Source of the DNA: Candidatus Latescibacterota bacterium
Lineage (GTDB): Bacteria > Latescibacterota > UBA2968 > UBA8231
Assembly: GCA_022827835.1 (NCBI GenBank)
Contig: JAJEIO010000019.1
Coordinates: 124,001-188,000, forward strand
Direction of reading: 5' to 3'
DNA length: 64,000 nt
The translations under genes and the position numbers were made by a program. Positions 49,595 through 58,323 of the stretch are shown piece after piece; positions within the stretch are counted from its first letter, which is position 1, and each line of letters opens with the position of its first letter. Below the pieces are notes generated by a model. The model was not told the DNA's origin, made no database searches, and was given only the letters and a program-made list of their open reading frames with translations.

Positions 49595-50722
49595 CTATCC
49601 CACCAACACCGACCACAAGACCCCGGCACCTACGGCCGAGCCAATGACCCCGGCGACATTGGGGGCCATCGCGTGCATCAGCAGGTAGTTATTGGGGTCT
49701 TCGCGCTGGCCCATCATCTGCACCACGCGGGCCGAGTCGGGCACAGCCGAGACCCCGGCAGCGCCGACGAGGGGGTTGATTTTGTCTTTGGTGAAGAGGT
49801 TCAAAAACTTGGCGAAGAGTACGCCGCTGGCCGTGGCGACTGCAAAGGACAGGGCACCGAGGCTGAAGATGAGTACCGACTGCGGCGTGAGAAAGGTCTG
49901 GGCTTGGGTTGAGCAGCCGACCGAGAACCCGAGGAGGATGGTGACGATATCGACCATTGAGGTGCGGGCGGTCTGAGCCAAGCGCTCGGTGACGCCGCTT
50001 TCCTTGAGCAGATTGCCGAAGAACAACATGCCGAGCAGCCCGATTGCACCTGGGGCGAGGAGTGCGCAGATGAGGAAGGCGACAATGGGAAAGATGATCT
50101 TTTCGCGCTGCGACACCTCGCGCGGGGGCTTCATGCGAATCAGCCGCTCTTTGCGGGTGGTTAAAAGTTTCATTACCGGCGGCTGAATTACTGGTACCAA
50201 GGCCATGTAAGAATACGCGGCGATGGCAATGGCCCCGAGCAGGTGAGGAGCTAACTTGGCTGCGAGAAAGATCGCCGTTGGTCCGTCGGCTCCGCCGATA
50301 ATGCCGATGGCTCCGGACTCGGCCGGAGTGAAGCCTAGGTAGAGCGCGCCGATCAGGGTCAGGAAAATGCCCGTCTGCGCCGCGGCCCCCAGCAGGACCA
50401 GCCGGGGACTGGAGAGCATGATCGAGAAATCGGTCATCGCGCCGATGCCGAGAAAGATCAGCGGCGGGAAAATCCCTTGGCTGACGCCAAAGTAGATGTA
50501 GTAGAGCACGCTGCCTTGGTCGTACACGCCGATGGCCATGCTGGAGATAGACGGAAGATTGCCCACGATGCAGCCGAAGCCAATCGGCAACAGCAGCAGC
50601 GGCTCGTAGTCCTTGCGGATGGCTAGCGAGATGAAGATCGCGCCGATAGCGATCATCAGCAGATTGCCGCCCGACATGTTGGCCACGGCCGTGGTGCTGA
50701 GGAATTCGAGGAGAATTTCCAT
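49595..50722 (-). CDS. oadB: Oxaloacetate decarboxylase beta subunit (sodium pump)
   Basis: A 375-aa inner-membrane protein with about nine membrane segments. Signature regions are GIIGGADGPTAIFLAAKLAP, containing the key Asp of the sodium pathway, FGNLLKESGVTERLA, and NPLVGAAGVSAVPDSARVVQ with the conserved Ser and Arg. It couples decarboxylation of carboxybiotin on OadA to sodium export. It is separated from oadG by 6 bases and from oadA by 17. Length is slightly shorter than the 430-aa enterobacterial protein but typical of many bacteria. Confidence 0.93.
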   Translation of the reverse strand: MEILLEFLSTTAVANMSGGNLLMIAIGAIFISLAIRKDYEPLLLLPIGFGCIVGNLPSISSMAIGVYDQGSVLYYIYFGVSQGIFPPLIFLGIGAMTDFSIMLSSPRLVLLGAAAQTGIFLTLIGALYLGFTPAESGAIGIIGGADGPTAIFLAAKLAPHLLGAIAIAAYSYMALVPVIQPPVMKLLTTRKERLIRMKPPREVSQREKIIFPIVAFLICALLAPGAIGLLGMLFFGNLLKESGVTERLAQTARTSMVDIVTILLGFSVGCSTQAQTFLTPQSVLIFSLGALSFAVATASGVLFAKFLNLFTKDKINPLVGAAGVSAVPDSARVVQMMGQREDPNNYLLMHAMAPNVAGVIGSAVGAGVLWSVLVG

Positions 50723-50728
50723 GGCCGA

Positions 50729-50980
50729 TTAGTCGTTTTGGCGGCGTGCGTGCAGGGCGAAGCCGATGGCCGCGGCGATGGCGGGTGCGTCGTTTTCTCT
50801 GCTATGACTCTGCGTGTGGAGTTGGGCTGGGGGAATATAGGGGTGGATCACGGCGAGGATCCTCGGCAAGACAGCGATAAAAACGCTGACCAATACTAGG
50901 GCAGTGAAGACGATGCTCATGCCCACGAAGGCTAGGTCTAATCCCTGTGCGAGTGGGCTGTCGAGTGCGAGTTGTTTCAT
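50729..50980 (-). CDS. oadG: Oxaloacetate decarboxylase gamma subunit
   Basis: An 83-aa small membrane protein with one hydrophobic segment (LAFVGMSIVFTALVLVSVFI) followed by a soluble tail ending in GFALHARRQND; the IGFALHARR ending is common in OadG proteins. It assembles the alpha and beta subunits and may bind zinc. It is the first gene of oadGBA; a promoter should lie in the 67 bases to rmlA, but I see no strong match. Confidence 0.85.
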   Translation of the reverse strand: MKQLALDSPLAQGLDLAFVGMSIVFTALVLVSVFIAVLPRILAVIHPYIPPAQLHTQSHSRENDAPAIAAAIGFALHARRQND

Positions 50981-51047
50981 ATCTAAGTGGCTGTGCGGAA
51001 AGTGAAATACATTAAGGTATGGCGGCGGGCCGATAAGTCAAAAGGCG

Positions 51048-51929
51048 TTAGAACGTCGGCCCGGACTGTTCGACGAGGTGCTTCAGATAGAGGCAGTACG
51101 CATTGTCTTGGGAATAATTGGCGATGCGGAGGAGCTGTTCCTCGCCAATGTAGCCCTTGCGGTACGCTATTTCCTCGACGCAGCCCACTTTGAGCCCCTG
51201 CCGGTGCTCGATGGTTTGGACGAAGTTGTTGGCCTCTAGGAGGCTCTCGTGCGTGCCGGTGTCGAACCAGGCAAAGCCCCGCCCTAGCACCTCGACCCTG
51301 AGCTGTTTGCGACGGAGATATTCGTTGTTGACATCGGTAATCTCTAATTCGCCGCGGGCCGAGGGTTTGAGACTGCGGACAATGTCGACGACCTCGCCGT
51401 CGTAAAAATAAAGGCCGATAACCGCGTAGTTGGACTTGGGGTTTTGCGGCTTCTCTTCAATGCTGATGGCATTGCCCTCGACGTCGAATTCGACGACTCC
51501 GTAGCTCGTGGGATCGCTCACGTAGTAAGCGAAGGCCAATCCCCCCTCCCGTAGTTGGCTGGCGCGGTGTAGGATCGCAGTCAGGCCATGCCCGTAGAGG
51601 AAGTTGTCGCCGAATATCAAGGCACAAGGGTCGCGGCCAGCGAAATCGGCCCCCACGACAAAGGCGTGGGCCACGCCCTCGGGCCGGTCTTGGACCGCGT
51701 ATTCAATGCTCAGCCCCAGCCGCTCGCCGTCGCCGAAGAGCTGGCGGTAGAGATTGGTGTGCTCCGGGCTGGAGATAATGAGAATCTCGCGGATATCGGC
51801 CAGCATGAGTACCGAGAGCGGGTAGTAGATCATCGGCTTGTCAAAGATCGGCAGAATCTGCTTGGAGACCGATACGGTCAGGGGATAGAGGCGCGTGCCT
51901 TGGCCGCCGGCGAGGATGATGCCCTTCAT
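51048..51929 (-). CDS. rmlA: Glucose-1-phosphate thymidylyltransferase
   Basis: A 293-aa nucleotidyltransferase making dTDP-glucose for rhamnose and other deoxysugars. The signature GIILAGGQGTRLYPLT, SKQILPIFDKPMIYYPLSVL, the metal Asp in LIFGDNFLYG and the EEKPQNPKSNYAV segment are all conserved, and the length fits RmlA. The other rml genes (B, C, D) are not in the window. It follows the PhyH gene by 5 bases, so it may be co-transcribed with an MR/MLE and a PhyH gene, an unusual setting. The ribosome site is weak. Confidence 0.93.
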   Translation of the reverse strand: MKGIILAGGQGTRLYPLTVSVSKQILPIFDKPMIYYPLSVLMLADIREILIISSPEHTNLYRQLFGDGERLGLSIEYAVQDRPEGVAHAFVVGADFAGRDPCALIFGDNFLYGHGLTAILHRASQLREGGLAFAYYVSDPTSYGVVEFDVEGNAISIEEKPQNPKSNYAVIGLYFYDGEVVDIVRSLKPSARGELEITDVNNEYLRRKQLRVEVLGRGFAWFDTGTHESLLEANNFVQTIEHRQGLKVGCVEEIAYRKGYIGEEQLLRIANYSQDNAYCLYLKHLVEQSGPTF

Positions 51930-51934
51930 GGAAT

Positions 51935-52768
51935 TTACTCAATGCCCTTTTTTTGCGGTCCTTGGGGACGGGGCCTCTGCGGCCAGACGATCTGCCGCCG
52001 CTCGGGCGTCAGGCGCGCCAACAGCTCTTCCGAGGGATGGTAGCCGTGGCGGAAGTTGCCCCAGGAGGGTCCGTAGCGATAGACGAAAATCCGGCGCGTA
52101 CCCTCTTTCTGCCGCCGGGCTGAGCCGTGCGAGAGGCCATCGACAAAGAGCAAGGCATCGCCCTTGGCCATGTGGCACTCGATTGCGCCGGTGATGCCCT
52201 CGACGGTGGCACCTTCGGGCTTCATGCGATGCCGGTCTAAGTCGGGATGCGTGAAGTTGGCTTTGTGGCTGCCGGGGATCAGCATGGTGCCGCCGTCGCC
52301 CGGACCGATGTCCGTGAGTGCCACGAGGATGTTGATTTGGCCGCACATGTAGCGTCCGCGGTGGTAGCGAAATTGGTTGCGCATGATGGGCGGGTAGCCG
52401 CCAGAGTGCAGGCCGATGGCCTCTCCGGGCTGGCGGAAGTTGGCAAAGTTTTCGTCGATGAAGAGCGGCCCGTGTGCGTAGTCGAACGTGTTCTCGCCGC
52501 CGACGAAGTGCTTTACTTTCTCGATCCAAACGGGATGGTCGATCATCCGCTCAAAAGGTTCGCCCGCCTCGTAGATTTGCTGCAAGTTGAGGCCGTCAAT
52601 CGTGCCGTAGGTATGGGCGTGGACATGGCCGTACCAGTCGCCCGGCTCTAGCGGCGGGATGGCGTTGAGGCAATCGTTGAGGTCTTTGACCTCATCAGCG
52701 GTAAGCGCACCCTCTAAGTGCAGGTAGCCGCGCAGGTCGAAGAGATAATTTTCGAGGTCAGTGACCAT
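51935..52768 (-). CDS. PhyH-like dioxygenase, variant metal site (H-x-G)
   Basis: A 277-aa PhyH-fold protein. The start NYLFDLRGYLHLEGALTADE ties it to the copies at 1303 and 8160. At the metal motif it reads H121-S122-G123 (AIGLHSGGYPP), so the Asp ligand is absent; the distal His is in LSHGSARR (H214), followed by GTRRIFVYRYG with the 2-oxoglutarate Arg. The strand GGTMLIPGSHKANF is typical. It sits 6 bases after an MR/MLE gene and 5 before rmlA. An extra Cys-containing loop RYMCGQINILVAL follows the metal motif. Confidence 0.88.
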   Translation of the reverse strand: MVTDLENYLFDLRGYLHLEGALTADEVKDLNDCLNAIPPLEPGDWYGHVHAHTYGTIDGLNLQQIYEAGEPFERMIDHPVWIEKVKHFVGGENTFDYAHGPLFIDENFANFRQPGEAIGLHSGGYPPIMRNQFRYHRGRYMCGQINILVALTDIGPGDGGTMLIPGSHKANFTHPDLDRHRMKPEGATVEGITGAIECHMAKGDALLFVDGLSHGSARRQKEGTRRIFVYRYGPSWGNFRHGYHPSEELLARLTPERRQIVWPQRPRPQGPQKKGIE

Positions 52769-52774
52769 GAGTTC

Positions 52775-53929
52775 TCAGCGCTGGACGGGATCGCCCCAAG
52801 AGCCTTCGATGTACGGGAAGCGCGCTTCGAGATCGTCGGCCAATTCGACGCCGAAGCCCGGGGCGTCGGGCAGGACCAAGTGGCCGTCTTCGATTAGCGG
52901 TTTCTCGCGCAGAATCTCCCACTGCAAAGGACCCTGCTTCATATTTAGCTCGACTAGGCGCGGGTCGGGCAGCGCCGCGACCATGTGGGCGTTGGCCATC
53001 GTCATTAGGCCGTTGTGCCAGTTGTGCGGGATCAGGGGTATTTCGCCGTACTCGAAATGGGCCTTGTGGCCGACCTCCATGCAGAGGTCGATGCCGCAGA
53101 CGCCAGCGTCGGGTTGGACGATGCCGAAGCCTCCCACCGCCATAAAAGGCTCGAACTGCGCCCACGTGGTAAACGGCTCGCCGCCGGTGATGGGGATGGA
53201 GACGGCCTCGTTGAGCCGGGCGTAGTCCGCGGGCACGCGTTCGACCGGCTCCTCAAACCAAGCCCAGCCCATCTCGTCGAGGGCCTCGGCGATGGGCAGC
53301 GCCTCCTCCATTGAAAGGCGGCAATTGCCGTCGAGGGCTAGGTCCATGCGCGCACCCACGGCCTCGTGGACTTGGCGCGCTATGTTGAGAAAGCGATCGA
53401 CGGTGACGCCCGACCAAGCCCAGTGGGTGCCTATGCGCATCTTGTAGGCGGTGAAACCCTCTTCGGCATAGCCGATGGCCTCTTCGACGACGGATTCGGG
53501 ATGGTCGTCCCAGTCGTAGCGCACGCCCGAGGAAGCATAGAGGCGGAGGCGGCGCAGGGGTTCCTGTCCTGCCGCGCAGAGCAGGTCGGCGGTGGGTTTG
53601 CCAGCGATCTTGCCGCGCAAATCCCACAGCGCACAGTTGAGGCCGGCGTTGGCGATGTCGTTGGCGCGCTCCGCTTCGTTGTGCGGCGTCAGATCTTCGT
53701 CGCGGGGGTCGCGGCCGATGAGACTGGGCTTGAGTTCGTCGATGCGAGCGGCGATTGCGGGTGGCACGCCGTACGCGCAAGGCTCGGCGATGCCCTGCAA
53801 GCCTTCGTCGGTTTCTATGATGCAGATCGAGCAGTCGGCCTTGGGCACGTGGAAGGTGGCGCTGTACCACTGAAGTTCAGGTTCGTGGGCGTGCGAGAGT
53901 GAAAGCGTGCGGATGTCGGTGATTTTCAT
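52775..53929 (-). CDS. MR/MLE-family dehydratase (KxR type)
   Basis: A 384-aa enolase-superfamily enzyme starting MKITDIRTLSLSHAHEPE. The base motif is KMR in AYKMRIGTHWAW; metal ligands lie in LALDGNCRLS, WFEEPV and ITGGEPFTTW; the dyad Asp in IVQPDAGVCG and His in IPHNWHNG. AGGAA lies upstream. It is the first gene of a minus-strand operon with a PhyH gene and rmlA. Its KxR motif differs from the three other paralogues in the window. Confidence 0.9.
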   Translation of the reverse strand: MKITDIRTLSLSHAHEPELQWYSATFHVPKADCSICIIETDEGLQGIAEPCAYGVPPAIAARIDELKPSLIGRDPRDEDLTPHNEAERANDIANAGLNCALWDLRGKIAGKPTADLLCAAGQEPLRRLRLYASSGVRYDWDDHPESVVEEAIGYAEEGFTAYKMRIGTHWAWSGVTVDRFLNIARQVHEAVGARMDLALDGNCRLSMEEALPIAEALDEMGWAWFEEPVERVPADYARLNEAVSIPITGGEPFTTWAQFEPFMAVGGFGIVQPDAGVCGIDLCMEVGHKAHFEYGEIPLIPHNWHNGLMTMANAHMVAALPDPRLVELNMKQGPLQWEILREKPLIEDGHLVLPDAPGFGVELADDLEARFPYIEGSWGDPVQR

Positions 53930-54081
53930 CGGGTTCCTATTCGATACACGTGGGCTTAAAGTTTATTTCTGCACGGGCCTGTATTAAACGGCCACTTACT
54001 TTTCGCGTCAACACTGCCTTCCCTTGTCGCCCGCAGAGTGCTCCCGTATTTTGAGGCCGCTTCCCGACCAAGGAGAAACCA

Positions 54082-54963
54082 ATGATCGAACATCCCTATC
54101 AGAATTTGAGCGGAGGACGCTGGCTAGTCGGCAACCTGCACACGCACACGACCGCCAGCGACGGCGAGCGCGATCACCAGGCGGTAATCGACGATTACGC
54201 GGGCCGCGGCTACGGCTTCTTGGCGATCAGCGATCACGACATCTATACGTCCTTGGAAGACTACGAGCAATACGATGCACAAGGGATGATCCTAGTTCCG
54301 GGTAATGAGATTTCAGCCAATGGCCCGCACGTTTTGCACGTGGGGGACTCAGCGTGGGTCGCGCCTCATGCGGATCGGCAACGAGTAATTGACGAGGTCA
54401 ACGAATTGGGTGGTGGTTTTGCCCTTTTCAACCACCCCAACTGGCACGGCAATTTTAACCACTGTCCGCAGGAGCTTTTGCAAGCCTGCAAAGGCTACGT
54501 GGGCTTGGAGATATACAACGGTGTGATCTGCCGCTTGGAGGGCAGTCCCTACGCGACGAATCGCTGGGACATGCTGCTGAGTGCGGAAAGACGCCTGTGG
54601 GGGTTTGCCAACGACGACAGCCACGCGGCGAAAGGCGATGTGGGGTTGGGGTGGAATGTGGCCTACGTGGAGGAGGAGACGGCTAGCGGCGTGGTGGAAT
54701 CTCTGCGCGCCGGTCGCTTTTACGCCTCGACGGGCGTTGAGATCAGCCAGATCCAAGTCGAGGGGAACAGGATTTGGATTGAGACGGAGAATGCCGCGCG
54801 GATCGTAGCCTTGCGCGCCGGAGCGAAGCGGATAGCTGTGGCCGATGGACGGGAAATTGAGGTGGAAGTGCCGGAGCGGGCGGGATACGTGCGCTTTGAG
54901 TGTTGGGGCGCAGGAGAGGCGTTTGCTTGGACGCAGCCGTTTTTTTGCGAGGAGAGCGAATAA
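54082..54963 (+). CDS. PHP-domain metal-dependent phosphoesterase
   Basis: A 293-aa protein of the PHP superfamily. Metal residues in order: LHTHTTASDG (HxH), ISDHDI, PGNEIS (Glu), LFNHPNWHG (His) and ANDDSHAAKG (Asp-x-His at the C-terminal end). After about residue 215 it has a small beta domain. PHP proteins hydrolyse phosphoesters; stand-alone members of this type are largely uncharacterised. AAGGAG lies upstream. The next gene, a 2-hydroxyacid dehydrogenase, starts one base after its stop, so they form an operon. Confidence 0.88.
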   Translation: MIEHPYQNLSGGRWLVGNLHTHTTASDGERDHQAVIDDYAGRGYGFLAISDHDIYTSLEDYEQYDAQGMILVPGNEISANGPHVLHVGDSAWVAPHADRQRVIDEVNELGGGFALFNHPNWHGNFNHCPQELLQACKGYVGLEIYNGVICRLEGSPYATNRWDMLLSAERRLWGFANDDSHAAKGDVGLGWNVAYVEEETASGVVESLRAGRFYASTGVEISQIQVEGNRIWIETENAARIVALRAGAKRIAVADGREIEVEVPERAGYVRFECWGAGEAFAWTQPFFCEESE

Positions 54964-54964
54964 C

Positions 54965-55975
54965 ATGAGTGATCTGATCGTCGTTCATCCAGATTTTGAC
55001 GGAGTTTGGCCCTTTGCCGCCGACCACTTCCGCACCTTATGGCCCGAAGTGGACTTTGTGCGCCTAGCGCACGGAGAGGAGCGGCCCTTGGGCGAGGTGG
55101 TCGAGGACCCGAGCCAAGTGACGCGGTTAGCCACGCTAGGGGTGCCAGTGAGTCTGGCGTGTCTGCGACTTTTTACGGCTTTGCAGGAGGCGACCTTTCA
55201 GGGGTCTTATGGCCGACGGCTAGGCGAGGGCTGTAACGAGTATCTGGCCGAGGCCGGCGTCGTTGTGTACGACCATCCGAGCGAGGGGTTTTGGTCGCAG
55301 ACTGTAGCGGAATTTGGCTTGGCCTTGACGCTGTGCGGGCTGCGACGGATTCCGCAGTTGCACCGAGAGATCATCCAGAGCCAAGCGCCTTGGGACTACG
55401 AGCCGCCCGAGGGCCAGGGCCGGCCCGGCGCGCGCGGGCACCAGTTTGGCGACGACCCGGCCTTTGCCAGTGGCACGCTGTGCGGCAAGCGGGTGCGGAT
55501 CGTCGGGGCCGGCAATATCGCCAGCCGCTACGCCAGCTTCGCGTCGATGCTGGGAGCTGATGTGGCGGCTTGGGATCCGTTTGCCACGGAGCCGTGCTTT
55601 CATCGGGCTGGGTCGCGCCGCGAGTACCATTTGGAGCAGCTAGTCGTCGATGCCGAAGTGTTTGCGCCCATGGTGCCGCTGACGGAATCGACGCGCGGCT
55701 TGGTCGAGGCTGGGCACATCGACGCACTGCCCAAGGGCTGTCTGGTGGTGTTGGTGACTAGAGCCAGAATCTGCGATACGGACGCGATCCGGCGGCGAGT
55801 GATGGCCGATGAACTGAGCTTGGCAGCGGATGTGTGGGACCAAGAGCCGCTGCCGTTAGACGATCCGCTGTTAGGGCGGCACAACGTGGTGCACACGCCG
55901 CACAACGCCGGGCGCACGATCGACGCGAACAAGGCGTGGGCGGAGAAATTGGCCGTGCAGTTCAAGCCGCGTTGA
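54965..55975 (+). CDS. D-2-hydroxyacid dehydrogenase-like oxidoreductase
   Basis: A 336-aa protein of the NAD-dependent 2-hydroxyacid dehydrogenase fold. The nucleotide motif is VRIVGAGNIASRYASFASML, the catalytic Arg in LVTRARICDTDA, Glu in DVWDQEPLPLDDP and His in HTPHNAGRTIDANK. Unlike the paralogue at 19852 it lacks the usual NTARG Asn-Thr-Ala run, reading LVTRARI, so the pocket is divergent. The frame extends upstream into the PHP gene; ATG 54965 right after that gene's stop is preferred. It precedes the transketolase-like gene by 77 bases. Confidence 0.87.
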   Translation: MSDLIVVHPDFDGVWPFAADHFRTLWPEVDFVRLAHGEERPLGEVVEDPSQVTRLATLGVPVSLACLRLFTALQEATFQGSYGRRLGEGCNEYLAEAGVVVYDHPSEGFWSQTVAEFGLALTLCGLRRIPQLHREIIQSQAPWDYEPPEGQGRPGARGHQFGDDPAFASGTLCGKRVRIVGAGNIASRYASFASMLGADVAAWDPFATEPCFHRAGSRREYHLEQLVVDAEVFAPMVPLTESTRGLVEAGHIDALPKGCLVVLVTRARICDTDAIRRRVMADELSLAADVWDQEPLPLDDPLLGRHNVVHTPHNAGRTIDANKAWAEKLAVQFKPR

Positions 55976-56052
55976 TTGCTCGCATTCGGTGCTGGGTTTA
56001 TACTTTTACGACTCTTCCATTCAATTAAAAATACCCACTTAGGGAGTTATAC

Positions 56053-58296
56053 ATGCGGGGGATCGAAGCGGCGCAAACGGGACAGCGGCAGCGCAACAAA
56101 GAGTTGTTGGGCGGAGTGCGCTATCTAGGCGAGAAGGTGCATTCCGAGGTCTTGCCGCTCACCGTGGATATCGGCAAACAACAAGCGCTGCAGCAGGAGC
56201 AAATCGACGCCTTAGAGGGCTTGCAGATCGAAGCAGCCGCGACCGCGATCCGCTCGCTGGCCTCGCTGGCCGAAATCGGCGAACTGGATCACCTTGGCGG
56301 TGGTCTGGAGTTGATTCCGTCGCTCTTGCTGACTTTGGCGATTACCGACTACGAACGCATCGAATACACCATCGAACACGCCCACACCTCCGTGGGCTAC
56401 TACGCGGCATTGGCGGCGCTGGGCTTTATCGATGAGGAGATCGTCGTCGAGGGTTTTCGCCGCGGGCTCGACGCTCCCGGGCACGTGTCTTGGCTGCCGG
56501 GCGGCACCCAACTCAACGGCGGGCGCTTGGGGGTGATGATTCCGGTGGCCGTAGGCCAAGCGCTCGGCAAGCGGGCTAAGCGCTGTGAGGGTGGCTGGGT
56601 CATCTGCCACTGTGGCGACGCGGGCTACATCTCGGGCCAAGCGCTCAACGGCTTCAACGGCGCAGCCGTCCACGGAGCGCCGATCACCTTCGTCATGCAC
56701 CGCAACGGCATCCAGCTTTCGGGCGCGACCGAGGGCATTATGGACAAGGATCCGCGTCCGATTGTCGCGGCGATGGGCGTGGAAGTCATCGAGATCGAGA
56801 CCCTGCACGACGCTGCGGTGCTCTACGAAACCTATGTCGAAGGCTATAAACTGGCGCAGCAGGGCCGACCCGCGCTGATCTATCCCACGGGAACGCACGA
56901 GCAACTCGGCGACTTTGGCGAACGCATGGGCATTGATTCCGAGGTCGCAGCATTTGCCGCCGAGCACGGCGTCGATCTCAGCACTCGCATCTGGATCCCC
57001 GGTTCGCTGATGAGCTATCGCGACGTAGTGCCGATGCTCGAATGCCTTTTCTTGGTCAACAAGCTCCCCGGCGGCGAAGGGCATCACGACGGCCACATGA
57101 AAGGCCGCGACGCCGCGCAAGTGCTGAGCAACCCGATGTTCCAAAAGACAGCGGCTGCGAGCCAAGCTCTAGCGACGCTGCGCCAAGACGAGAAGCGCCA
57201 AGTTGAGACCCGGGCTAGACCTGCTCCTGGCAGCCGCAACTTGGTTCTGTCCCAAGATGCGCGGGAAAAGGTCAGCTTGCCCGCGGCGGGCGAGCGCGAA
57301 AGTCCGCGAGCTGGTTCCGAGGCTGCGTACGCAGCGGTGGCCGCGCATTTTTCCGACGACGTCTTCGTCGTTAGCTGTGACCTCGATCCTTCGACCAAGC
57401 TGGCGAAGGCGCGCGGGTTCTTGGCTGCCGACCACCAATTCGAGATGAGCATTGAGGAGCAAGCCGCTTGTCTGATTACCGATGGGTTGGCGATGAGTGC
57501 GCCGGGGCCGCAGTTCAATGTGGTATCGACGTTTGCCGCCTTTTACGAGGGTATTGCCCGCGAGGGCTTTGATGTCTGGCGTTATCAGCGCAATCTCACC
57601 GGCGTCAATGAGGGGCTCAACGTCGCCTTCCACGTCTCGCACGTGGGGGCCTGCACTGGGCGCGATCACTTTTCGGGTTGGGGCTTGGAGTGGATCAACG
57701 TCGGCTTGAGCTATTTGCCCTATCTGCACCGGTTCTACGGGCCAGCCGATGCGCGGGCGGCGTTTTTGGCGGTCTGCGATATGGCGGCGCACTACGGAGG
57801 ACACATCATCGGCATCCCGCGCGACTCCCTGCCCATCCTCGAAAAGCAAGATGGCTCGGGGCCGCTGTGGGAAGCAGGCGACGCTTGGGAGCCGATGACA
57901 GTTTACCGCACTTACGCTGGAGCCGAGCGGTCGATCTTGGCTTTTGGCGCGCCGGCTTTTCTGGCTGGCGAGGCGGCCGAGCAGCTCGAAGGCGCGGTGG
58001 ATGTGCATGTAATCAATGGTCTGCCGCTGCCTGATGCGGCCTTAGAAGAACTAGTGGGCCGCTATCCCAAGGGCGTGGTAACTATAGAAGATGGCCTAAT
58101 CGGCGCGGCCAATGTCGGCGTGCGCGGTTTCGCCGGGTTGGTGGCGGGCGTCGCCGGCGACTTAGGCATTCCGGCGGCGCACATTGGCATTACCGACCCG
58201 ACGACAGCTCCGTCAGAAGGCCATTTAGAGACGTGGGCGCACTTCGGCATTACGACCGAGGCGCTCATCGCAGCCGTGAGTGGGTTAGATCAATAA
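56053..58296 (+). CDS. Transketolase-like thiamine-pyrophosphate enzyme
   Basis: A 747-aa protein with both transketolase halves. The pyrophosphate domain has EHAHTSVGYYAALAALGF, an HGAPITFVMHRNG strand and CHCGDAGYISGQALNG in place of the classical GDG(E/A)..EG motif; the pyrimidine domain has the cofactor Glu in MSIEEQAACLITDGLAM, and a C-terminal domain follows. It would transfer a two-carbon ketol unit or act like a related phosphoketolase-type or transketolase-like enzyme. The loop of residues about 375 to 420 is variable and Arg-rich. AGGGAG precedes the ATG. Confidence 0.85.
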   Translation: MRGIEAAQTGQRQRNKELLGGVRYLGEKVHSEVLPLTVDIGKQQALQQEQIDALEGLQIEAAATAIRSLASLAEIGELDHLGGGLELIPSLLLTLAITDYERIEYTIEHAHTSVGYYAALAALGFIDEEIVVEGFRRGLDAPGHVSWLPGGTQLNGGRLGVMIPVAVGQALGKRAKRCEGGWVICHCGDAGYISGQALNGFNGAAVHGAPITFVMHRNGIQLSGATEGIMDKDPRPIVAAMGVEVIEIETLHDAAVLYETYVEGYKLAQQGRPALIYPTGTHEQLGDFGERMGIDSEVAAFAAEHGVDLSTRIWIPGSLMSYRDVVPMLECLFLVNKLPGGEGHHDGHMKGRDAAQVLSNPMFQKTAAASQALATLRQDEKRQVETRARPAPGSRNLVLSQDAREKVSLPAAGERESPRAGSEAAYAAVAAHFSDDVFVVSCDLDPSTKLAKARGFLAADHQFEMSIEEQAACLITDGLAMSAPGPQFNVVSTFAAFYEGIAREGFDVWRYQRNLTGVNEGLNVAFHVSHVGACTGRDHFSGWGLEWINVGLSYLPYLHRFYGPADARAAFLAVCDMAAHYGGHIIGIPRDSLPILEKQDGSGPLWEAGDAWEPMTVYRTYAGAERSILAFGAPAFLAGEAAEQLEGAVDVHVINGLPLPDAALEELVGRYPKGVVTIEDGLIGAANVGVRGFAGLVAGVAGDLGIPAAHIGITDPTTAPSEGHLETWAHFGITTEALIAAVSGLDQ

Positions 58297-58323
58297 ACAC
58301 ACCAAGCATAAAGGCATAAAATT

